Position numbers and translations under genes: made by a program | Origin: G963665595 sp963665595 | GTDB lineage: Bacteria > Actinomycetota > Coriobacteriia > Coriobacteriales > CADBOM01 | Reading direction: 5' to 3' | Assembly: GCA_963665595.2 (NCBI GenBank) | Contig: CAXXJK010000006.1 | Coordinates: 1 to 31,098, forward strand | DNA length: 31,098 nt | The notes under the pieces: generated by a model | What the model saw: the letters and a program-made list of their open reading frames with translations, nothing else | The model's database searches: none | Told to the model about the DNA's origin: nothing | Shown: positions 7,027 through 14,609 of the stretch, piece by piece | Position numbering within the stretch: position 1 is the first letter of the stretch | How the letters are laid out: every line of letters begins with the position of its first letter

Positions 7027-8438
7027 TGCCCATGCTCAAACGGCTGAGACGGCAACTCACCGCATTGACCTGTGGCCTCGTAGGCCTCATACTCGCCGCA
7101 GTTTTAGCAGGGTATTGCTACTCCACCTATCAGTCGTATTACGGTCAAATTCAAGTAGCACTCACCCAGGCAATTGAAAAATCCGTTCAGGATAGGACAT
7201 CCTCCTCAGAGCCTGTCATCATACTGTCCAACCAAGGGTTCATGATCATCGGCGGTAATGGCGGGAGTTCAAACACGGATACCTCCTCAAAGACGCCTTC
7301 TTCAAATACGACAACGCCGAGCTCCTCTAACAATACTGCTGCCACCTCAAACTCATCGAGCAGTAACTCTACCGATTCTCACATTGATGTCTCCGGAGGT
7401 TCTTTCATCCCCGTCTACAGCGTCACCGTCAACAGTAATCTTACCATCGTAGGAACCAGCAGCTCATCGGTAAGCATGAGCGACGAACTCGCCACACAAG
7501 CCATATCTGCCGCGGTCAACTCCGGGCGAGAAAGTGGCCAACTAAACAATCTCAACCTGTTCTATAAGCTCAAGAAGGTCGGTGGTGTCACCCATATCGC
7601 CTTTACCGATTCCGCATCTCTATTCAACACCCTGTATTCCACGATATTTACCTCTGCCGTCATTGGCATCATTGCGTTACTCTTTGTTTTCTTCGTCGCC
7701 CTCCTACTCGCACGCCTCGCGCTCCGACCGGTTCAAGAGGCTTGGGTCAAGCAGCGACGCTTTGTGGCCGATGCCTCGCACGAGCTGAAAACGCCGCTTA
7801 CGGTGATTCTTGCCAACACGGAGATCGTCCGTGAGAACCCTGAGAGCAGCGTTGCCGAACAGGACAAGTGGCTGGCAGGGACACTTGAGGAGTCGCGCAA
7901 GATGGAAGAGTTGATCCAGGATCTGCTCATGATGGCTCAAACCGAGTCTGATGCTCTTGTCGAATCCTACGCTCGTGCGATTGAAGAACGGGTTAATCTC
8001 TCAGACCTCGTTGCGACTAATGCTATGCAGTTTGAGGCAGTGGCCTTTGAGCAGCATGTGACAATGAACTATGACAACATCGAACCTGACCTGTGGGTCA
8101 AGGGCGTGCCTGCTTATCTGGAACGACTGGTGCGCATCCTCATCGACAATGCTTGTAAATATGCCGGCAGCCCCGGAGAGATCACCCTGTCGCTGGTGAG
8201 CAGAGGCAAAGATGCCGTGCTTACCGTTGAGAACAGTGGAGAAACTATCTGCCCAGAGGATTTGCCTCATGTGTTTGATCGCTTCTTCCGCGCCGATACC
8301 GCCCGCAGCGATGATCACGGGCATGGGCTGGGGCTCTCCATCGCGAAGAACATCGTGGATGCCGGTAAAGGCACCATCTGTGTCACCAGCGAGCCCGGCG
8401 CGTCTACCGTCTTTACCGTAGAGTTGCCCCTGGCGTAG
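7023..8438 (+). CDS. Membrane sensor histidine kinase
   Basis: This 471-residue kinase partners the response regulator, with which it overlaps by 4 bp; TGGAGG at 7008-7012 serves its start. A membrane helix at about 11-33 and another at about 205-232 flank an extracytoplasmic sensor region. That region has a striking Ser/Thr/Asn-rich stretch (about 82-119) between two structured-looking parts (GFMIIGGNG before; SGGSFIPVYSVTVNSNLTIV after). The cytoplasmic part has the H-box RFVADASHELKTPLT with His253, the N-box LVRILIDNACKYA with Asn376, the F-box region HVFDRFFRADTARSDD and the G-box HGHGLGLSIAKNIV. All catalytic motifs look intact. The signal is unknown; a cell-envelope or polysaccharide cue would suit the neighbouring surface locus. 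Confidence 0.95.
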   Translation: MMPMLKRLRRQLTALTCGLVGLILAAVLAGYCYSTYQSYYGQIQVALTQAIEKSVQDRTSSSEPVIILSNQGFMIIGGNGGSSNTDTSSKTPSSNTTTPSSSNNTAATSNSSSSNSTDSHIDVSGGSFIPVYSVTVNSNLTIVGTSSSSVSMSDELATQAISAAVNSGRESGQLNNLNLFYKLKKVGGVTHIAFTDSASLFNTLYSTIFTSAVIGIIALLFVFFVALLLARLALRPVQEAWVKQRRFVADASHELKTPLTVILANTEIVRENPESSVAEQDKWLAGTLEESRKMEELIQDLLMMAQTESDALVESYARAIEERVNLSDLVATNAMQFEAVAFEQHVTMNYDNIEPDLWVKGVPAYLERLVRILIDNACKYAGSPGEITLSLVSRGKDAVLTVENSGETICPEDLPHVFDRFFRADTARSDDHGHGLGLSIAKNIVDAGKGTICVTSEPGASTVFTVELPLA

Positions 8439-8504
8439 GAGTAGTGCCTGAGCGCCTGAAACAAAGCAATCTCCATGGCGATTCTCGCTTCTTCGACCCA
8501 AATA

Positions 8505-9959
8505 TCATGAAGGAAAAGATGCCTCGATGAGATCGATGAGTTCCTGCTTGCCATGAGAACCCGTTTTGCGGTAAATACTCTTCATGTGGCAAAGAACCGT
8601 ATTAGAAGAAATAAAGAGAATGGCACCTATCTTCTTGTACGTGTATCCTGATGGAACCAGTCGTAGCACCTCTTCTTCGCGCGCGGTAAGATGAAATCGG
8701 TCGGCAATATCCTTACAAGCTTCATCAATAAGATGAGTACCTTTCAATGCGCCTGCGCCGCTATCTCGTTTAGAAAAATTCATAGAAAGAAAGGCAAAGG
8801 AAGCAATCACAAACATCAACGAAATCGCAAGAAAAAGAGCGTCTCTTGAGATTTTTTCCAAAATACCAAAAGAAAGTATATAGGGTATAAACGTATAGGA
8901 AACAAGAGCAGCGATTGTCTCTAGAAGAACGAGTAAAAGAAAAGCAGTCTCTGCTGCTATATATCCGCCGCTAATTCTTTCAGCGAGAACAATAAAGAGA
9001 AGAAACCAGAAGCATGAACCGGTGAAAAGCATGCAAGCTCTTCCAAGATAAGATTCGATGTCGCCATATGCCACTATCCAGAAAATACCGAAAAGATAAA
9101 GAACAACAAAGAAGGCCCAGATAATATTGACGTACACCAAAGCTTGTTTTCTCATAGAAAAAACTGTCACAAGAATCAAAAACAGAGAGAACACGAGAGA
9201 GAATATCGTCGTGCTGTAAAGCCCGTTCTCTGAAACGGGCATCTTGCCGTCATACAGTAATCCTTTTGCCACAGAGGCAACTAACGGAAGAAAAGCAAGC
9301 AAAAGAAGCGATGGTGTAATCATTTTTTTCGAAAGCGATTGGTTCCGTTCCCTGTCAAAATCATACCCATGCGATGCGTATAGAAGCATGAGACCTGAGC
9401 ACAAAGGAGACAAAAAGACTACGAAATGATTATATGGCTCAGGGAAAAGTTCGGGGAGAGTCAGAACAAAGCTGAAGAAGTAGGAACTCGCAAGCATCAC
9501 AAATTTGCTTCTATCAAAATGGGATGCTACAGCTACGCCCCATCCAACCGTCAACACAACGGTGACAACCGCAAGAACAAGAATCCTCAATCCTCCCATA
9601 AGTATATAAAGCATTTCATTCTGTATAGGGATGAGCAGCAATAGGAAACAGATTAACGAAGCCCCTCCGCAAAGCGGTATAACAAATTTAGAAAACTCAA
9701 TATTGGTCCGTAAAAATGATTTCTTCTTGAAAAAAAGAGCAGCCAGTGCTAGCAAACCAGCGCATAGCATTGTTATCGAATAATTAAGAGAAGTACCTCC
9801 TAATATGCCAAGCGAGTCAACAAGAGTAAGGCGCCAAAATCCACTTCTAAAAAATTGCCAAAAAAACGATAGTCCTATCAGCGTTGAAAGTGCATGAATG
9901 TCAAAAATCTTAGATCGTGCTGCTGAGTTGTGAATACCGTCGATAGCTCCTTCCGACAT
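8505..9959 (-). CDS. LuxR-family regulator with multi-helix membrane domain
   Basis: The 484-residue protein has about ten to twelve hydrophobic segments over residues 25-400 and a C-terminal LuxR/GerE helix-turn-helix (about 420-480: FHLTAREEEVLRLVPSGYTY followed by KKIGAILFISSNTVLCHMKS). This architecture is abundant in Eggerthella, Slackia and relatives, usually next to a flavoprotein or molybdo-enzyme gene that it is thought to control in response to an aromatic or other substrate. Here it is divergent from such a flavoprotein gene, with 298 bp between. Start ATG at 9959 follows AAGGGA at 8-nt spacing. Its AT-richer composition differs somewhat from the flanking two-component genes. The inducer is unknown. 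Confidence 0.93.
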   Translation of the reverse strand: MSEGAIDGIHNSAARSKIFDIHALSTLIGLSFFWQFFRSGFWRLTLVDSLGILGGTSLNYSITMLCAGLLALAALFFKKKSFLRTNIEFSKFVIPLCGGASLICFLLLLIPIQNEMLYILMGGLRILVLAVVTVVLTVGWGVAVASHFDRSKFVMLASSYFFSFVLTLPELFPEPYNHFVVFLSPLCSGLMLLYASHGYDFDRERNQSLSKKMITPSLLLLAFLPLVASVAKGLLYDGKMPVSENGLYSTTIFSLVFSLFLILVTVFSMRKQALVYVNIIWAFFVVLYLFGIFWIVAYGDIESYLGRACMLFTGSCFWFLLFIVLAERISGGYIAAETAFLLLVLLETIAALVSYTFIPYILSFGILEKISRDALFLAISLMFVIASFAFLSMNFSKRDSGAGALKGTHLIDEACKDIADRFHLTAREEEVLRLVPSGYTYKKIGAILFISSNTVLCHMKSIYRKTGSHGKQELIDLIEASFPS

Positions 9960-10257
9960 ATCGGAATCCCTTCTTATTTATCTATTTCGATAATTACAAA
10001 GAATTGACAACTAACGCGGTGCATCATTCTCTCGATAATTCTGTGAGCTACGACACTCTTTGTCAAGAAAGCACACCGATATGAGAATCGTACCCATCAC
10101 AAATATTCCTATAGAATTTCAAAACTACTCATTTCAAGTGATATGAATTATGAAAGCTATCCCTTTCAAGCGATGGTCAAGCAATACTTTGACAAAGAAA
10201 CTAATTAGGTCGCACTCGCAATGTACGGCCAACGAGTAATTACAGACAAGGAAAGGA
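9960..10257. promoter_or_regulatory. Divergent control region luxR / flavoprotein
   Basis: This 298-bp AT-rich intergenic region holds paired motifs. TCGATAATT occurs at 9987-9995 and 10032-10040. TTTCAAGYGAT occurs at 10132-10142 and 10164-10174, a 32-bp (three-turn) period. CTTTGTCAA (10058-10066) is matched by its inverse TTGACAAAG (10189-10197). The TTTCAAGYGAT pair lies roughly 84-126 bp before the flavoprotein start and is a candidate activator site. No consensus -10/-35 pair was convincing. Confidence 0.45.
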
Positions 10258-11985
10258 ATGGACATGCAACAAATAGACCGTAGGGGATTTTTGAAAGGAC
10301 TCGCAGCAACAGGAGCATTAGCTGCGACAGGCGCACTTGCCGGATGCAATTCCACAAACGCACAGTCATCCGCAAAAGAAACGACTGTGTACCCTAACGG
10401 ATTATACGCCGATGACTTCGCCGAATCTCCAGTAGTGCTTACCAATATCACAAAATTCTCTAGTGAAAAAACTTATGATGTAGTCGTCATTGGCGCAGGA
10501 ACTGGCGGAGTGCCCGCAGCGCTCTCCGCCCTTGAGGAGGGTGCAACCGTCTGCGTTCTCCAAAAAGCAGATGCCCCCGTCTCCCAAGGTGGTCTTTCGT
10601 CCGGAGTACTTCTCGACAAAAGCGATAACATGGGAGTTATGAACTACTTGGAAGGCTATCTGAAAGATTGCGGTTGGCGCGCTCAACGCGAGCTTGCAGA
10701 ATTTTACTGCAAGCATTCAGGTGAGACAATACGCTGGATGGAGACTCGCATGAAAGAAGCTGGTTTCCCTCCTTACAAAGTCAGTGAAAGCACAACCATT
10801 TATGAAGATGGCAGCAAGTGTGTCCGTCGCAGCAACAGTTTTGGACCCAAACCGAACGACAATGGCACAGCGATTAAAGCTCTAGCGACTCTTGCCGCCA
10901 AAAAAGGCGTAGATTTCTTTTATTCGACTCCTGCGGTACAGCTTATTCAAGATAGCTCCAGCACAATCATAGGAGTCGTCGGTAAAGATGAAAATGGAAA
11001 CTACATAAAGTTCAACGCGAATAAAGGTGTCATTGTCTCTACGGGCGATTATCAAAACAACACAAGCCTTGTCGAACGCTATTGCCCCGATGTAAAAGAT
11101 TTCAATCGTAAGCAATATGGAAAAACTGGTGATGGTATCCTGATGTGCATGGCAGTAAGAGCCGGCTTTGTACGCGTAGGGCATGCGCACATGATGCACG
11201 ACTTCGATTCAGGCCCTATGTATGACGAACCATTTCTTACGGTCAATGAGAACGGAAAGCGATTCATGAATGAAAGCTGTACGTTCACCGAAATCAACAA
11301 TGTACTACGAGACCAGCCGAAACCTGGATGGTACTCCCAGATATTTGATGATAATTACGTTTCTCAAGTCACTGCTTGGGGCGGCAAACCAACCTCAAAA
11401 ACTGCAATACAAGCTTATATGCCTGATATCACCATGGATCGTTCAGCGGCAAGCGGCAACAACGTTATTGAACATCTCATCGCTACCTATTCATGTAATA
11501 CTCTCGATGAATTAGCAGGCAAACTCGGTATCTCCGCTGAATCCTTAAAAAAATCCGTTGCCCGCTACAACGAACTATGCGATGCTAGCTACGATGAAGA
11601 TTTTGGAAAGATGAAAAAGTACATGCGAAAAATTGAGACTCCACCTTATTGGGGTATACATAAACATGTACGTATTTCCGCGCTGTGTGCCGGAGTAACC
11701 GTGGATGGAAATTATCAAGTCGTAACCAAAACAGGTACCGTCATTCCCCATCTCTGGGCAACAGGCTTTAGTGCAGGACAGCTTTGCGGCACTCCTGACT
11801 GGTCTATGTACCAATCAGGCATGTCTGCGGGACACTGTATGATGACTGGTCGCTATTGCGGTATACAAGCAGCGACGAATGGAAGTGTCGAACCTAAGAA
11901 AGCTATCGTCGACAGTGACGTAACAGCCGCAGGGTATGACCTCTCGTCCTTCAGCAATACCGTTGTGACTGCATCGGGTAAATAG
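10258..11985 (+). CDS. Tat-exported FAD_binding_2 flavoprotein reductase (fumarate-reductase-like fold)
   Basis: The 575-residue protein starts with a twin-arginine signal (DRRGFLKG, Arg8-Arg9) followed by ALAGC at Cys30, so it is probably exported folded and may be lipid-anchored. FAD binding is shown by YDVVVIGAGTGGVPAALSAL (about 73-92) and by the late ATGFSAGQLCG segment. It lacks a haem domain, so it would receive electrons from a separate membrane cytochrome. It is usually annotated as a fumarate reductase subunit, but the catalytic residues of flavocytochrome c3 are not recognisable: after GKRFMNE the position of the proton-donating Arg is Phe343, the HHTMGG motif reads ISALCAG (473-479), and HGxNRxGG is absent. 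Another electron-acceptor substrate is likely. ATG 10258 and 10264 both have an AAGGA at 5-6 nt. The divergent LuxR gene probably controls it. Confidence 0.9.
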   Translation: MDMQQIDRRGFLKGLAATGALAATGALAGCNSTNAQSSAKETTVYPNGLYADDFAESPVVLTNITKFSSEKTYDVVVIGAGTGGVPAALSALEEGATVCVLQKADAPVSQGGLSSGVLLDKSDNMGVMNYLEGYLKDCGWRAQRELAEFYCKHSGETIRWMETRMKEAGFPPYKVSESTTIYEDGSKCVRRSNSFGPKPNDNGTAIKALATLAAKKGVDFFYSTPAVQLIQDSSSTIIGVVGKDENGNYIKFNANKGVIVSTGDYQNNTSLVERYCPDVKDFNRKQYGKTGDGILMCMAVRAGFVRVGHAHMMHDFDSGPMYDEPFLTVNENGKRFMNESCTFTEINNVLRDQPKPGWYSQIFDDNYVSQVTAWGGKPTSKTAIQAYMPDITMDRSAASGNNVIEHLIATYSCNTLDELAGKLGISAESLKKSVARYNELCDASYDEDFGKMKKYMRKIETPPYWGIHKHVRISALCAGVTVDGNYQVVTKTGTVIPHLWATGFSAGQLCGTPDWSMYQSGMSAGHCMMTGRYCGIQAATNGSVEPKKAIVDSDVTAAGYDLSSFSNTVVTASGK

Positions 11986-12043
11986 TGGGATTCTGATCAT
12001 CTCAGAATCTGGCCCTTTCAATTCAAACGAGAAACCAAAGCCA

Positions 12044-12075
12044 ACCGGGCTGGAAACAAATGTTTCCAGCCCGGT
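12044..12075. terminator. Strong hairpin between flavoprotein and glutamate synthase operon
   Basis: ACCGGGCTGGAAACA (12044-12058) and TGTTTCCAGCCCGGT (12061-12075) form a perfect 15-bp inverted repeat with only AA between. It sits between two convergent transcripts. Neither side has a clean T run, though the minus side leads into TGGCTTTGG. A weaker dyad GATTCTGA-N5-TCAGAATC (11989-12009) lies just after the flavoprotein stop. Confidence 0.65.
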
Positions 12076-12107
12076 GTCAGATTTAGTTCAGATTGTGAAA
12101 GACATTC

Positions 12108-12839
12108 TTATGCAGACACGTACATGTTCGCATACGGACGTGACGATGCCGGCACCACCTTCGTAAAGTCACCCGGTGTATAAGAATGTTCCGTGCCAAA
12201 ATACTCATTGTAACGCTCGATATAGGAGATGAGCAGCGCATCGTCTTCCTCATCGCAGGCTTTCTGCACCAGTCCGATCGCAAGAGCGCTGTCTTCAACG
12301 CCCCCCTTGAGATACATGACACCACCATGCATACCACTGCCCAGATAGCGCCCCGGTGTGCCCATAAGAATGATGACACCGCCTGCCATATATTCGCCAA
12401 GAAACGCGCCCGCATCCCCACCAATGACGATAACCGGACACTTCTCCCTATACTGCTTCATGTGGATGCCCACACGCCAGCCCACATAATCGCGCACAAA
12501 CACCTCGCCACCGCGCATCGCATAACCCACGGCATCACCAGAATGCCCATGCACGACGATAGTCCCTTCATTCATGGTATTGGCAATCTGATCCTGCCCG
12601 TTGCCAAATACCTCGATACTGGCACCATCCATATAGGCCGCCATATCGTTGCCTGGTGTGCCATATACGCTCAACTCAACACCACGCGGAAGAGCACAGC
12701 CGATGTATCGCTGACCGTACACCTCATCAAGCCTGATGCGCAGGGTGCCAGCGGCCACAAGATCTTTGATCTCCTCATTGACCTCACGATATTCGCGTAT
12801 GCCCAAAAAGAGCGATACCTCGCTAGAAGCAGATGTCAT
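12108..12839 (-). CDS. Split glutamate synthase, GXGXG (GltB C-terminal) subunit
   Basis: The 243-residue protein is the stand-alone beta-helix domain that forms the C-terminal part of bacterial GltB. The glycine-rich rungs are visible: 'GCALPRGVELSVYGTPGND', 'DGASIEVFGNGQDQIANTMN', 'GTIVVHGHSGDAVGYAMRGG', 'FVRDYVGWRVGIHMK', 'VIVIGGDAGAFLGEYMAGG', 'VIILMGTPGRYLGSGMHGG'. In full-length GltS this domain is structural and helps couple the glutaminase and synthase sites. Its ATG overlaps the stop of the oxidoreductase gene (ATGA), with a GGGGG ribosome site just before. It is the last gene of the five-gene operon and ends ahead of the hairpin at 12044-12075. Confidence 0.9.
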   Translation of the reverse strand: MTSASSEVSLFLGIREYREVNEEIKDLVAAGTLRIRLDEVYGQRYIGCALPRGVELSVYGTPGNDMAAYMDGASIEVFGNGQDQIANTMNEGTIVVHGHSGDAVGYAMRGGEVFVRDYVGWRVGIHMKQYREKCPVIVIGGDAGAFLGEYMAGGVIILMGTPGRYLGSGMHGGVMYLKGGVEDSALAIGLVQKACDEEDDALLISYIERYNEYFGTEHSYTPGDFTKVVPASSRPYANMYVSA

Positions 12840-14158
12840 CGTCTGCCCCCTTTCTTACCCATACCCTTATGGAGCATGGCGGTATATACCTCGTCCGGCA
12901 GATCGATAAGTTCAATACCCCGGGCGAATGCTCCCTCCTTCAACGTGGAAACCGGTACCTGCTCACGAATGAGCATAGTATAGATGCCTGCGTTAGCGGG
13001 AGCGTTCAACAAGATGAATCCGAATAAACGGTCATCTTTGAAAACAAACTTACGGTAACTACCACCCTCATGATAGATCTCAGTCGTAAAGCTCTCATCA
13101 GGGTTAACTATGCCGCAAGTCAGTACAGAAGATCCGAAGAATCCAAAGGCATTAATACCGAGGCCGCCTTCAAAACTGTCGGTTCCGGCCGCCATACAAT
13201 GGCCCGCAACTCTGCCTTGCACCACCGCATTTGGCCAAATGGCAAGATTTCTATCAATGCCGGAAAGGACATCATAGCTCTGTGTACAGTCCCCTGCTGC
13301 GTAGACATCTTTAAGAGATGTCTGCATGTCTGCGCCGCAGATCAGACCCTTGCCGTGAGCAGCACCTGCCGCCACGACAACTTCATCATTGGGTACAACA
13401 CCCGGTGCCATAACAACCAGTCCGCAATCCCATACGCTGTCATCGGTAAGGATGACCTGGTCAACCATGTCGTCGCTTCCCCGCACGTCGGCAATCTCCA
13501 CGTTTGTGAGAACCCTGACGCCTCCGCGGGCCAGCTGCTCAATCAGCAACTTCGACGCCTCTTCGTCAACAGCGGTACGCAATATACGCGCCGAGCGCAG
13601 TACGACGACGACCTCATCAACGCGATGTATCAGGCCTTCCGCCGCCTTCAAACCTATCAGGCCAGCGCCCACGATCACGGCACGAACCGGTGCCGTCGCG
13701 GCATGATGCGAATGTGTCATAAGAACGTCGGCACGCTCTGCAATACCACGGGCATCATCAAGGGTGAGGAACGAGAAGACGTTGTGCTTGCCCTCTAGTG
13801 CCTTAATCGTCAACTGAGCAGGCTTTGAGCCTGTTGCAAAGAGAACCTTGTTGTAGGAGACTTTCATGCCGTCTGTCATCTTGACCGACTTGTCCTTCAG
13901 GTCAAGGCTTTCAACCGCAGAACCGAAAATGCAGGTAACCTTATTGTGCTCATAAAACGCTTCATCGCGCAGGTGCATTTTCTGCTCAGTAGTCACGCCT
14001 TTGATAAGATACGAAATGAGTGGTGTTGAATACGCCGGGTATTGCTCACTCGATATCATAGCGATGTCGCCCGTTTGGTCGACTGCCCGTATAGCTTCGA
14101 CAGCGGCTATTCCCGCTGCAGAGTTGCCCACAATGAGATACTCATAGGGTTTAGTCAT
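12836..14158 (-). CDS. FAD/NAD(P)-dependent oxidoreductase subunit of glutamate synthase
   Basis: The 440-residue protein is a pyridine nucleotide-disulfide-type flavoprotein. The FAD motif is GNSAAGIAAVEAIR (from Gly11), the ATG motif LFATGSKPA is at 106-114, the NAD(P) motif VIVGAGLIGLKAAEG is at about 161-175, and the second FAD motif is DVYAAGDCTQS. The operon position suggests it feeds NAD(P)H electrons through the ferredoxin-like subunit to the FMN synthase subunit, replacing the small subunit GltD of standard enzymes. It overlaps the ferredoxin gene by 8 bp and the GXGXG gene by 4 bp, so translation is tightly coupled. Its fold is closer to NADH oxidase/nitrite reductase-type flavoproteins than to GltD. 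Cofactor preference cannot be read with confidence. Confidence 0.88.
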   Translation of the reverse strand: MTKPYEYLIVGNSAAGIAAVEAIRAVDQTGDIAMISSEQYPAYSTPLISYLIKGVTTEQKMHLRDEAFYEHNKVTCIFGSAVESLDLKDKSVKMTDGMKVSYNKVLFATGSKPAQLTIKALEGKHNVFSFLTLDDARGIAERADVLMTHSHHAATAPVRAVIVGAGLIGLKAAEGLIHRVDEVVVVLRSARILRTAVDEEASKLLIEQLARGGVRVLTNVEIADVRGSDDMVDQVILTDDSVWDCGLVVMAPGVVPNDEVVVAAGAAHGKGLICGADMQTSLKDVYAAGDCTQSYDVLSGIDRNLAIWPNAVVQGRVAGHCMAAGTDSFEGGLGINAFGFFGSSVLTCGIVNPDESFTTEIYHEGGSYRKFVFKDDRLFGFILLNAPANAGIYTMLIREQVPVSTLKEGAFARGIELIDLPDEVYTAMLHKGMGKKGGRR

Positions 14159-14597
14159 TGCTGACCTCGCTTTCCCTCACGAAAAGTGCTCGATTGGGGC
14201 AGGCCTCCACGCAGGCAGGTATCGGGCGATCGGTGCAACCGTCACATTTGAGTGCAACCGTTTCCACGCGCACAGCGCCGAAGGGACACATGGCCACGCA
14301 GGTCATACAGCCAATGCAACGTTCGGTGTCACAGAGGACAAAACCGTCGGCTCCCTTTTGCATAGCACCGGTGATACAGCCCTGAACGCACAACGGGTCA
14401 TCGCAATGACGGCACTGAACCGCCACGGAGTCAGCATTGTCGCCCATGACCCTCACGCGCGCAAAAGGCTGGGGGTTCTCGAACCGGTATGCCTTGATTA
14501 TGTTCTTGCTCTTTGAGTGAGCGGTCTTGCAGGCCACTTCGCAAAGACGACAGTTCAGGCAGAGAGGTTCGTATGCAAAAACCTTTTTCATTCCCAT
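14151..14597 (-). CDS. Four-cluster ferredoxin-like electron-transfer subunit
   Basis: The 148-residue protein belongs to the DmsB/HycB-type polyferredoxins. Its cysteines fall into four groups: C13, C16, C19, C23; C62, C65, C70, C74; C94, C97, C100, C104; and C118, C121, C129, C133, enough for four [4Fe-4S] clusters. It should relay electrons between the flavoprotein and the FMN subunit of the split glutamate synthase. GGGAGGAG lies just upstream; both ATG 14597 and ATG 14591 (MKKVFAYEP) are usable starts. The gene lies 12 nt after the synthase gene and overlaps the oxidoreductase gene. Confidence 0.9.
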   Translation of the reverse strand: MGMKKVFAYEPLCLNCRLCEVACKTAHSKSKNIIKAYRFENPQPFARVRVMGDNADSVAVQCRHCDDPLCVQGCITGAMQKGADGFVLCDTERCIGCMTCVAMCPFGAVRVETVALKCDGCTDRPIPACVEACPNRALFVRESEVSND

Positions 14598-14609
14598 GTC
14601 TCCTCCCCT

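Noticed and set aside
8439..8504. Terminator between the sensor kinase and luxR genes
   Set aside because: The 66-bp convergent gap shows no stable inverted repeat with a T run on either strand.
10258..11985. Annotation as fumarate reductase
   Set aside because: The fold fits but the Arg and His residues needed for fumarate reduction are not recognisable at the expected motifs.
12186..12983. 265-codon plus-strand open frame
   Set aside because: It lies opposite the GXGXG and oxidoreductase genes, shows no domain pattern and no ribosome site, and crosses the boundary of two well-supported genes.
13070..13798. 242-codon plus-strand open frame
   Set aside because: It is antisense to the FAD/NAD oxidoreductase gene, whose motifs are complete; composition and context indicate a shadow frame.
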